NCBI RefSeq assembly: GCF_009928525.1
Contig: NZ_JAABOK010000002.1
Coordinates: 372,001-436,000 of the forward strand
Direction: 5' to 3'
Length of the DNA stretch: 64,000 nt
DNA from: Chitinophaga solisilvae
GTDB lineage: Bacteria > Bacteroidota > Bacteroidia > Chitinophagales > Chitinophagaceae
The translations under genes and the position numbers were made by a program. How positions within the stretch are numbered: position 1 is the first letter of the stretch; each line of letters begins with the position of its first letter. Under the pieces are notes generated by a model. The model was given only the letters and a program-made list of their open reading frames with translations. It made no database searches and had not been told where the DNA came from. This document shows, in pieces, positions 16,012-23,065 of this stretch.

Positions 16012-17499
16012 ATGCGTATTATTTTTTCTCTGGTCCTTCTGCTGGGTATAGGATTGACTACGAATGCGAGACAGAAAGTGTATGACTTCAACAGCCGGTG
16101 TGAACAGGCCTATGAAGCCATCATGCAGCTGAAACTAAACACCGGTAAGGCATTACTGGAAACAGAAAAAAAAGAAAATCCCGAGAACCTGGTACCGTAT
16201 TTCCTCGATAATTATGTGGATTTCTTTCCGCTTTTCTTTAATGAAGACCCGGCAGAATACTCCCGTAAAAGAAGCATGCGTACGGTAAGATTGGATAAAA
16301 TGGCTGAAGGTTCTCCGGATTCTCCCTTTTATCTTTATACACAGGCGGCCATCAAATTTCAATGGGCTATGATTAAAATCAAGTTCAATGAAAAGTGGGA
16401 TGCTACCTGGGAGATCAGGAAAGCTTACATGCTGCTGAAGGAAAACCAGCGCCGGTTTCCGGATTTTGTGCCTAACAGACTATTGCTGGGCGCCATGCAA
16501 ACAGTATTCGGCACTATTCCGGAAGGCTACAAATGGATTACCAATATCCTGGGCCTGAAAGGAAGTATCAGACAAGGCATGGAGAATGTAAATGCGTTCA
16601 TTGAAAGTAATTCGCCCGAAGCGAAATTGTTCAGGGAGGAGTCCTATTACTACTATTGCTATCTGATGCTGTTTATTGTGAATAAACCGGAAGATACCTG
16701 GGAATTCCTGCAGCGTAAACAGTTGGACACAAAGAATAATTATCTCTTTGCCCTGATGGTGGCTAATCTGTCCCTGAACAACCAGAAAGCTGCTACGGGC
16801 CTGAGAGTGCTGGAAGAAAAACACGACAGTTCCGTGTATGCCGATATTCAGTATTATAATTATGTACTCGGATTGCTCAAACTGACCCGCCTGGACAGCG
16901 ACGCGCATGTGTACCTGGAAAGGTTTGTGAATAACTTCAAAGGCAAGTTTTATGTAAAGGAATGCCTGCAAAGATTAAGCTGGTTCTATTACCTGGAAGG
17001 TAATCAGGCGGCGGCCAATAAATACCGCAACATGATCCTGACCAGGGGAGGTGTGGAAACAGATGCGGATAAACAGGCGCTGAAAGAAGCAGAAGGCGGC
17101 AAATGGCCCAATCCTTTCCTGCTGAAAGCACGGTTGCAGAGCGATGGCGGCTACTTCAGCGAAGCGTTGAAACTGCTGCTCACCAAAAAGGCCGCCGATT
17201 TTCCGGATATGAGTGATAAACTGGAATACGCTTACCGCCTCGGTCGTATCTATGATGAAACCGGCCAGGATGATAAAGCCATCGCCATGTATGAGGTAAC
17301 CATTAAGGTAGGCGCTAACCGGCCGGAATATTATGCGGCCAGGTCTTCCCTGCAAATGGGCTATATTTATGAGAAAAGAAAAGATAAAAACAAAGCCATT
17401 CAATGTTACCAGCAATGCCTGGATATGAAAGGCCACGATTATAAAAATTCCCTCGACCAGCGGGCTAAAGCCGGTATTCAACGTGTGAACGGCAGCTGA
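16012..17499 (+). CDS. Periplasmic tetratricopeptide-repeat protein
   Basis: The protein is 495 aa from the ATG at 16012. I chose this over an upstream in-frame ATG at 15976 because it begins directly with a signal peptide (MRIIFSLVLLLGIGLTTNA). The body is helical, with TPR-like pairs strongest in the last third (LEYAYRLGRIYDETGQDDKAIAMYE; SLQMGYIYEKRKDKNKAIQCYQ). Aromatic-rich helices in the middle (YYYYCYLMLF) are seen in Bacteroidota TPR proteins of unknown role. A near-consensus box GAACTTTG ends 5 nt before the ATG. It lies 30 nt upstream of recN; co-transcription is possible but no functional link is evident. Confidence 0.8.
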   Translation: MRIIFSLVLLLGIGLTTNARQKVYDFNSRCEQAYEAIMQLKLNTGKALLETEKKENPENLVPYFLDNYVDFFPLFFNEDPAEYSRKRSMRTVRLDKMAEGSPDSPFYLYTQAAIKFQWAMIKIKFNEKWDATWEIRKAYMLLKENQRRFPDFVPNRLLLGAMQTVFGTIPEGYKWITNILGLKGSIRQGMENVNAFIESNSPEAKLFREESYYYYCYLMLFIVNKPEDTWEFLQRKQLDTKNNYLFALMVANLSLNNQKAATGLRVLEEKHDSSVYADIQYYNYVLGLLKLTRLDSDAHVYLERFVNNFKGKFYVKECLQRLSWFYYLEGNQAAANKYRNMILTRGGVETDADKQALKEAEGGKWPNPFLLKARLQSDGGYFSEALKLLLTKKAADFPDMSDKLEYAYRLGRIYDETGQDDKAIAMYEVTIKVGANRPEYYAARSSLQMGYIYEKRKDKNKAIQCYQQCLDMKGHDYKNSLDQRAKAGIQRVNGS

Positions 17500-17529
17500 G
17501 AGGAGTGTTCAAAAGTTATTTCCTGACTT

Positions 17530-19179
17530 ATGTTACAGCGACTAATCATTAAGAATTACGCTATCATTGATCACCTGGAAGTGGATTTCTCAGGTAATCT
17601 CAATGTTATTACCGGTGAAACAGGTGCCGGTAAATCTATCCTCCTGGGCGCGCTCTCGCTGATACTGGGCGAAAGGGCTGATCCCGGCGTACTTTTCGAT
17701 AAAACAGGAAAGTGCGTGATAGAAGGCGTCTTCAAAGTAAAGAAGTCGCAGGTGGCGGTCTTCTTCCAGCAACATGAACTGGATCTCGAAGACCTGCTCA
17801 TCATCCGTCGTGAAATCAGCGCTGCCGGCAAGTCCCGCGCTTTTGTCAACGATACCCCTGTGAATATCTCCCAGCTGTCAGAACTCAGCAGCTACCTCGT
17901 AGATCTGCACCAGCAGTTCGATACACTGGAACTCGGCAACTCCGACTTTCAGCGGCAGGTGATTGACGCACTGGTAAACTACCCCGCCACCTTACAGCAA
18001 TATCATACCATGTTCCTGCAATACCAGCAGGTACAACGAAAATATAAACAGCTGCAGGACAACCGCGATCATGCCAACAAGGAACTCGACTATAACAAGT
18101 TCCTGCTGGATGAATTGCTGGAAGCGGATTTCAGCCCGAACGAAATAGAAGAGCTGGATAATGAACTACAGTTGCTCACACACGCGGAAGAAATCAAGAA
18201 TACGCTGAACCGCATTTTCTTTCAGCTGAAGGAAGATGAACAGCCCATCCTGCAACAGCTGAAGCAGCTACAATCTTCCCTGCAGTCTTTATCTTCTTTC
18301 CATAAAGATGTGCCTGCGCTCTCCGAACGCCTGTTGTCTGCCTACGTGGAACTGCAGGATATTGCCTCAGAAGTGGAGAGCATCAATGACCAGGTACAGT
18401 ACGATGCACAGCGGATAGAAACGGTGAATGACCGCATCGCGCTGGGTTACCGCCTGTTTAAAAAGCATGCGGTGCAAACCACGGATGAACTGCTGACTAT
18501 AAAAAATGCGCTGACAGTGAAAGTGGAAAGTGTGCTGAATCTGGATGAAGAGCTGGCAGCACTGGAACAGGAACAACAGCAGCTGCATGATAAGCTGCTG
18601 AAGGCCGCCACTGTTATTACAGCTGCCCGCCAGGAACAGGCATCTCCCTTTGAGAAAAAAGTGAATACCCTGCTGGCACAGGTGGGTATGCCCAATGCCC
18701 GCCTGAAGGTAGAGATCGTGCCCGGCGAACTGAATCCGTACGGACAGGATAATATCGAGTTCCTGTTTGATGCGAACAAGAGCAACCAGTTTGCACCGGT
18801 GGGCAAAGTGGCTTCCGGTGGTGAGCTAAGCCGCCTGATGTTGTGTATCAAATCGCTGGTGGCACAGTCGGTGGCGCTGCCGACCCTGATATTTGATGAG
18901 ATCGACACCGGTATCTCCGGGGAAGCGGCCCGTCAGGTCGGCGTTATACTGAAGAACCTGGCTATGGCGCATCAGATTATCTGTATCACGCACCAGCCGC
19001 AGATAGCCGGGAAGGCAGATGCCCACTATTTTGTATATAAAGATGCCAAGGCAGATAAAGTTACCACCAGTGTACGTTTGCTGTCTGAAGAAGAGCGGAT
19101 TAACAAAATAGCACAGATGCTGAGCGGTGAAAAGCCTACTGCTGCCGCATTAGAGAATGCACGAGAAATGGTAAGATAA
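17530..19179 (+). CDS. recN: DNA repair protein RecN
   Basis: The protein has 549 aa. It has an SMC-like layout: an N-terminal ATPase half with Walker A GETGAGKSILLGAL (about 31-44) and LVDLHQQFDTLEL, a central coiled coil (about 160-370), then the ABC signature VASGGELSRLM and Walker B LIFDEIDTGISG in the C-terminal half. Length and motif order match RecN, which tethers and organises broken DNA ends for recombination. The ATG follows the TPR gene by 30 nt. Confidence 0.96.
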   Translation: MLQRLIIKNYAIIDHLEVDFSGNLNVITGETGAGKSILLGALSLILGERADPGVLFDKTGKCVIEGVFKVKKSQVAVFFQQHELDLEDLLIIRREISAAGKSRAFVNDTPVNISQLSELSSYLVDLHQQFDTLELGNSDFQRQVIDALVNYPATLQQYHTMFLQYQQVQRKYKQLQDNRDHANKELDYNKFLLDELLEADFSPNEIEELDNELQLLTHAEEIKNTLNRIFFQLKEDEQPILQQLKQLQSSLQSLSSFHKDVPALSERLLSAYVELQDIASEVESINDQVQYDAQRIETVNDRIALGYRLFKKHAVQTTDELLTIKNALTVKVESVLNLDEELAALEQEQQQLHDKLLKAATVITAARQEQASPFEKKVNTLLAQVGMPNARLKVEIVPGELNPYGQDNIEFLFDANKSNQFAPVGKVASGGELSRLMLCIKSLVAQSVALPTLIFDEIDTGISGEAARQVGVILKNLAMAHQIICITHQPQIAGKADAHYFVYKDAKADKVTTSVRLLSEEERINKIAQMLSGEKPTAAALENAREMVR

Positions 19180-19205
19180 TAGCTTTTTTTTTCAACTATA
19201 ACGAC

Positions 19206-19213
19206 TATTTTTG
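19206..19213 (+). promoter_or_regulatory. -7 box TATTTTTG for fabI
   Basis: An exact TAnnTTTG match 20 nt before the fabI ATG, in the 54-nt gap after recN. It suggests fabI is transcribed independently. Confidence 0.5.
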
Positions 19214-19233
19214 CCGAAATTAATTTTGACCAC

Positions 19234-20046
19234 ATGGCTCATAACTTATTAAAAGGGAAGAAAGGTATCATCTTTGGCGCACTGGATGAAAAGTCTATTG
19301 CATGGAGAACTGCACTGCGTTGTGTGGAGGAAGGCGCAGAGATTGTGCTGACCAACGCACCAATCGCCTTACGTATGGGTGAAATCAACAAACTGGCGGA
19401 AACCTGCAATGCGCCGGTGATCCCAGCTGATGTAACCAACATGGATGATCTGGCTAACCTGTTTAACAAATCCATGGAGCATTTTGGCGGTAAAATCGAC
19501 TTCGTGCTGCACTCTGTGGCAATGGGTATGAACATCCGTAAAGGCAGAAAGTACACCGACCTGGATTACGACTTCAATCACAAAACCTTTGATATCTCCG
19601 CTATGTCCCTGCACCGTGTGCTGCAGACAGCCTACAAGCTGGATGCACTGAACGAGTGGGCATCAGTGATTGCACTGTCTTACATTGCAGCACAGCGGGT
19701 ATTCCCTGACTACGGCGAAATGGCTGACGCAAAAGCCCTGCTGGAGTCTATTGCACGCAGCTTTGGTTACCACTACGGTATCCACAAGAAAATCCGCGTG
19801 AACACTATCTCTCAGTCTCCTGTAAGAACTACTGCCGGCGCCGGTGTGAAAGGCTTCGATGGCTTCATCGGATACGCTGAAAGCATGAGCCCTCTGGGTA
19901 ATGCTACTGCAGACGAATGTGCGAACTACGCAGTTGCACTGTTCTCCGACCTGACCAAAATGGTTACCATGCAGAACCTCTACCACGATGGCGGCTTCTC
20001 TTCCATGGGCGTATCCCAGGGCGTAATCGACCAGATGGAGAAATAG
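19234..20046 (+). CDS. fabI: Enoyl-ACP reductase FabI
   Basis: The protein has 270 aa. It is an atypical SDR of the FabI type: N-terminal KGIIFGALDEKSIAW nucleotide-binding segment, HSVAMG, and the catalytic Tyr-(X)6-Lys pair in DYGEMADAK (Tyr160, Lys167). It reduces trans-2-enoyl-ACP with NAD(P)H in the last step of each fatty-acid elongation cycle, in the cytoplasm. The length is normal. The gene is followed by both a type B palindrome and a canonical terminator before the convergent DUF2795 gene. Confidence 0.96.
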   Translation: MAHNLLKGKKGIIFGALDEKSIAWRTALRCVEEGAEIVLTNAPIALRMGEINKLAETCNAPVIPADVTNMDDLANLFNKSMEHFGGKIDFVLHSVAMGMNIRKGRKYTDLDYDFNHKTFDISAMSLHRVLQTAYKLDALNEWASVIALSYIAAQRVFPDYGEMADAKALLESIARSFGYHYGIHKKIRVNTISQSPVRTTAGAGVKGFDGFIGYAESMSPLGNATADECANYAVALFSDLTKMVTMQNLYHDGGFSSMGVSQGVIDQMEK

Positions 20047-20057
20047 GTTTATTTGAG

Positions 20058-20153
20058 ATTTGGTTATTTGAGATTTGATTATTTAAAATACAGCAGAGAT
20101 ATACCCGTATACATTCGCTGTATTTTAAATAGTCAAATCTCAAATAACCAAAT
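20058..20153. repeat. Type B composite palindrome (37-bp arms, one mismatch)
   Basis: Arms are 20058-20094 and 20117-20153 with a 22-nt loop. The outer arm is built from TTATTTG and AGATTTG heptamers, and the inner arm is AAAATACAGC. Extra TTATTTGAG units extend the left side back to the fabI stop. It lies between fabI and the terminator at 20166. Confidence 0.9.
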
Positions 20154-20165
20154 AAAGAAATAGAA

Positions 20166-20200
20166 AAGCCGTTGCCTTTGCAGGTAACGGCTTAAATTTT
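20166..20200 (+). terminator. Intrinsic terminator after fabI
   Basis: AAGCCGTTGCC (20166-20176), loop TTTGCA, GGTAACGGCTT (20183-20193, one G-T pair), then AAATTTTTT. It lies beyond the type B palindrome. Termination at this site therefore does not need the palindrome. Confidence 0.8.
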
Positions 20201-20246
20201 TTATCAGGCATAGGATGCCTGGCAGTACGATCATAACAGGATCGGT

Positions 20247-20468
20247 CTAATATTCGTCTTCGTTGAAGAAGAAGTCGTCTTGTGACGGGTAATCAGACCA
20301 GATGTCCTCAATCCCTTCATAAATTTCTCCCTCATCTTCCAGCTCCTGTAAGTTCTCGATTACTTCGATCGGTGCACCGGAACGAATGGCGTAATCAATA
20401 AGTTCGTCTTTAGTAGCTGGCCATGGAGCGTCCTCCAGGTATGAAGCTAATTCTAATGTCCAGTACAT
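20247..20468 (-). CDS. DUF2795 domain-containing small protein
   Basis: The protein has 73 aa and is highly acidic, opening MYWTLELASYLEDAPWPATKDELIDYAIRSG-like and ending FFFNEDEY. It matches the DUF2795 family, short single-domain proteins abundant in Bacteroidota, with no known function. It is monocistronic with its own TACTTTTG box 32 nt upstream, and converges on fabI. Confidence 0.88.
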   Translation of the reverse strand: MYWTLELASYLEDAPWPATKDELIDYAIRSGAPIEVIENLQELEDEGEIYEGIEDIWSDYPSQDDFFFNEDEY

Positions 20469-20500
20469 CTTATTAAAATTTTTACTTTTTTAATTTTCCG

Positions 20501-20508
20501 CAAAAGTA
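20501..20508 (-). promoter_or_regulatory. -7 box TACTTTTG for the DUF2795 gene
   Basis: Read on the minus strand, TACTTTTG is an exact TAnnTTTG match, 32 nt before the ATG. It lies in the 101-nt divergent gap with the LolD-like gene. Confidence 0.5.
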
Positions 20509-20569
20509 TTATTTAATTTGAAATAAACAACTTTTACTATTTTATTGGTTAATTACTTTTCTTTGAGTT

Positions 20570-21220
20570 ATGCTAACCGCTCGCAATGTTACCAAAAATT
20601 ATTCCAACTTACCCATCTTGAAGGGGGTTGACATTACTGTCAGTAAAGGTGAAATTGTAACCATTGTCGGTTCCTCAGGAGCCGGTAAAAGTACTTTGCT
20701 GCATATACTCGGAACGCTGGATGTGCCTACCACAGGGGAAGTCTGGCTCAATAATGTCAATCTGACCGGTTTGAGCGGCAACGCCCTCGCTGATTTCAGG
20801 AACCGTCATATTGGCTTTATCTTCCAGTTCCATCACCTGCTGCCAGAGTTCAGCGCCCTGGAAAATGTATGCATTCCTGGTTATATAGCCGGCACAAAAA
20901 AGAGCCAGGTGAAAGAAAAAGCCATTTTCCTCCTGGAAACACTTGGCCTGAAAGACCGCCTCGAGCATAAGCCCAACGCCCTCTCCGGTGGCGAACAGCA
21001 GCGGGTGGCCGTTGCCCGCGCCCTCATCAATAATCCTGACGTGGTTATGGCAGACGAGCCCACCGGTAACCTGGACTCCCGCAACGCCAGAGAACTCCAC
21101 AACCTCTTCCTGGAACTCCGCGATAAATTTCAGCAAACCTTCATCATCGTCACCCACAACGAAGAACTGGCCCCCCTCAGCAACCGTCAGCTCGTCATGA
21201 AAGACGGGAAAATTATTTGA
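20570..21220 (+). CDS. LolD/MacB-type ABC transporter ATP-binding protein
   Basis: The protein has 216 aa with Walker [12 protein letters not shown] (about 33-43), Q-loop [15 protein letters not shown], signature [15 protein letters not shown], Walker [13 protein letters not shown], and the switch His in VTHNEE. The [14 protein letters not shown] wording is typical of LolD, the ATPase of the lipoprotein-releasing complex. No permease (LolC/E) is adjacent, so a MacB-like role cannot be excluded. It is monocistronic and followed by a type B palindrome shared with the convergent deacetylase-like gene. Confidence 0.88.
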   Translation: MLTARNVTKNYSNLPILKGVDITVSKGEIVTIVGSSGAGKSTLLHILGTLDVPTTGEVWLNNVNLTGLSGNALADFRNRHIGFIFQFHHLLPEFSALENVCIPGYIAGTKKSQVKEKAIFLLETLGLKDRLEHKPNALSGGEQQRVAVARALINNPDVVMADEPTGNLDSRNARELHNLFLELRDKFQQTFIIVTHNEELAPLSNRQLVMKDGKII

Positions 21221-21221
21221 G

Positions 21222-21355
21222 ATGTGGCTATTTGGTTATTTGGTTATTTGAGATTTGGTTATTTAAAGTGCAGCGGAGATCGTTGCAAAAATATTCGCGC
21301 ACATCTCCGCTGCATTTTAAATAACCAAATCTCAAATAATCAAATAATCACATCT
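21222..21355. repeat. Type B composite palindrome with unequal arms
   Basis: The left arm is 21222-21280 and the right arm 21303-21355. They match except that the left carries one extra 8-bp unit (GTTATTTG), plus a few point differences. The inner module is AAAGTGCAGCGGAGAT. The element fills the whole gap between two convergent stop codons (21220 and 21357). Confidence 0.9.
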
Positions 21356-21356
21356 A

Positions 21357-22262
21357 TTAGTTGTCGCCGTAAATCTGGAGGCCCGCTTTAAAGGTTTCGC
21401 AATGGGCGTTGACGATGTCGCGGATGTGGGGGGAATATCCGCCGCCCATGGCGACGGCGCAGGGGATGTTGTGTTTGTATAATTCGTGGAAAACCATCTC
21501 ATCCCGCTGTCGGCAGCCTGCAGCAGTGACTTTCAGCTTACCGAATTTATCCGTTTCGAGAATATCTACACCGGAGAGATAGAAGGCGATATCAGGTTTG
21601 ACCGTGTTAATCAGCCGTGGCAGGGTATCTTCCAGCAACTGCAGGTAGGGCCCGGTAGTCATGCCGTCCGGCAGGGGAATGTCTACATCTGAGGACTCCT
21701 TATGAAAGGGATAGTTATGCGCGCCGTGCATACTGAAAGTAAAGACCTGCGGCTTATTTTCAAACAGGGCGGCGGTACCGTTGCCCTGATGTACATCGAG
21801 GTCTATAATGAGTATCTGTTTAACCTTTTTCTGTTGCAGCAGATAGCCGGCGGCGATGCCGAAGTCGTTGAGCAAGCAGAAGCCTTCGCCCCGCGCGGCA
21901 AAGGCGTGGTGAGTACCTCCGGCAACATTGAACCCCAGGCCATGATCCAGCGCATGCAGCGCTATATCGATGGTGCCCTGTGCTATGACGATTTCCCGCA
22001 TGGTGAGGGCCGGCGATTGCGGAAATCCGATCTGCCGCTGTTCCCGCGGAGATAACTGCTGATCGCGCAGCCGCTCCCAGTATGCCTGTTCATGCGTGAG
22101 CAGGATGACCTTTTCCGCTGCCGGCTCCGGTTCAAACAGGTGCTGCGGTGTAACAACACCTTCCCGCAGCAGCTGCGCAGGGATCAACTCATATTTCACC
22201 ATCGGGAAACGGTGATCCGCCGGCAAGGGATGGGTGTATATGTCGTGGTAGGCAATCTTCAT
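21357..22262 (-). CDS. Histone deacetylase superfamily hydrolase
   Basis: The protein has 301 aa of the arginase/deacetylase fold: VAGGTHHAF (His118, His119 charge relay), zinc ligands in IDLDVHQGNGT (Asp156, His158) and YLSGVDILETDKFGKL (Asp233), and the C-terminal AMGGGYS. All catalytic positions are intact. Bacterial members remove acyl groups from proteins, polyamines or small molecules; the substrate here is unknown. It starts 3 nt after pdeM and is probably co-transcribed with it, though it is not a recognised member of the ligase-associated repair set. Confidence 0.9.
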   Translation of the reverse strand: MKIAYHDIYTHPLPADHRFPMVKYELIPAQLLREGVVTPQHLFEPEPAAEKVILLTHEQAYWERLRDQQLSPREQRQIGFPQSPALTMREIVIAQGTIDIALHALDHGLGFNVAGGTHHAFAARGEGFCLLNDFGIAAGYLLQQKKVKQILIIDLDVHQGNGTAALFENKPQVFTFSMHGAHNYPFHKESSDVDIPLPDGMTTGPYLQLLEDTLPRLINTVKPDIAFYLSGVDILETDKFGKLKVTAAGCRQRDEMVFHELYKHNIPCAVAMGGGYSPHIRDIVNAHCETFKAGLQIYGDN

Positions 22263-22265
22263 AAG

Positions 22266-22910
22266 TTACTGGGTTCGGATAATCGATTTTCCGGCGATTA
22301 CAAACACTGGTTCGTCCGGAGAGGGGTCCAGGGTGGCTGAACCGGTAAAGTGCCCGAAAGCGGGTAAAATGCCGCAATGCAGGCCAAAATAAAAACAGGG
22401 TAGACGCAGCCGTTGTCTGGCAGGCCCCGCCATGATGACAGCCGGGTGCAGATGACCAGAAAACGTATACTGATAGCCGTTGTGTTCTTCACAGGGCTCA
22501 TGGATAAAATGAATTCCCCTGATGGTCAGCGATGGCCACGTGCTGATCTGCAGCTGCCCGTACACCTCTTCCGGCATAATATCGTGATTACCCTTAACCA
22601 GGTCAAAGCTGATATGACTGAACTGGTTGCGCCAGATCCTGAAATATTGTACTTCATTGTTTTCGCGGCTATGAAACATATCGCCCACAATAATGATACG
22701 CACCGGCATATAACGCGTTATCAGCTGCTGCAGCCTGAAAAGATCTTCCGATGTAATACCCGCCGGCACGGCAATACCCGCCTTACGGAAGTGCGTAGCC
22801 TTACCCAGATGAAGATCAGAAAGGATCAGCGCCCGCTCCTCTTCCCAAAATATTGCCCGGTCAGGCAACAGATGCCAGTGCTGTTCCTGGAAATAAAAAA
22901 CCTCAGACAC
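22266..22910 (-). CDS. pdeM: Ligase-associated DNA damage response endonuclease PdeM
   Basis: The protein has 214 aa of the calcineurin-like phosphoesterase type: LILSDLHLGKATHFRKAGIAVP-like opening (Asp32, His34), IIVGDMFHSREN, KGNHD and FSGHLHP. The SDLHLGK...FRKAG...P pattern is specific to PdeM (TIGR04123 type), which accompanies the DNA ligase, Lhr-like helicase and MBL exonuclease of the ligase-associated repair system. It lies downstream of the helicase, but a 155-nt gap holding a type B palindrome separates them. Confidence 0.9.
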   Translation of the reverse strand: MSEVFYFQEQHWHLLPDRAIFWEEERALILSDLHLGKATHFRKAGIAVPAGITSEDLFRLQQLITRYMPVRIIIVGDMFHSRENNEVQYFRIWRNQFSHISFDLVKGNHDIMPEEVYGQLQISTWPSLTIRGIHFIHEPCEEHNGYQYTFSGHLHPAVIMAGPARQRLRLPCFYFGLHCGILPAFGHFTGSATLDPSPDEPVFVIAGKSIIRTQ

Positions 22911-22947
22911 AGTAATCCATTTTTAAATAATGTGCAAAGTACGTGAC

Positions 22948-23063
22948 ATTTTGTTATTTGGTTATTTGAGATTTTGTATCCGATCATGGTATTCTTTTGC
23001 ACTGCCAGGTTCAGGAGAGTACCATGATCGGATACCAAATCTCAAATAATCAAATAACAAAAT
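22948..23063. repeat. Type B composite palindrome (48-bp arms, three mismatches)
   Basis: Arms are 22948-22995 and 23016-23063 with a 20-nt loop. The outer arm is TTGTTATTTGGTTATTTGAG-like. The inner arm, GTATCCGATCATGGTA, is unrelated to the CAGCGGAGAT inner arm of other type B elements. It ends 3 nt from the helicase stop codon. Confidence 0.9.
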
Positions 23064-23065
23064 AA

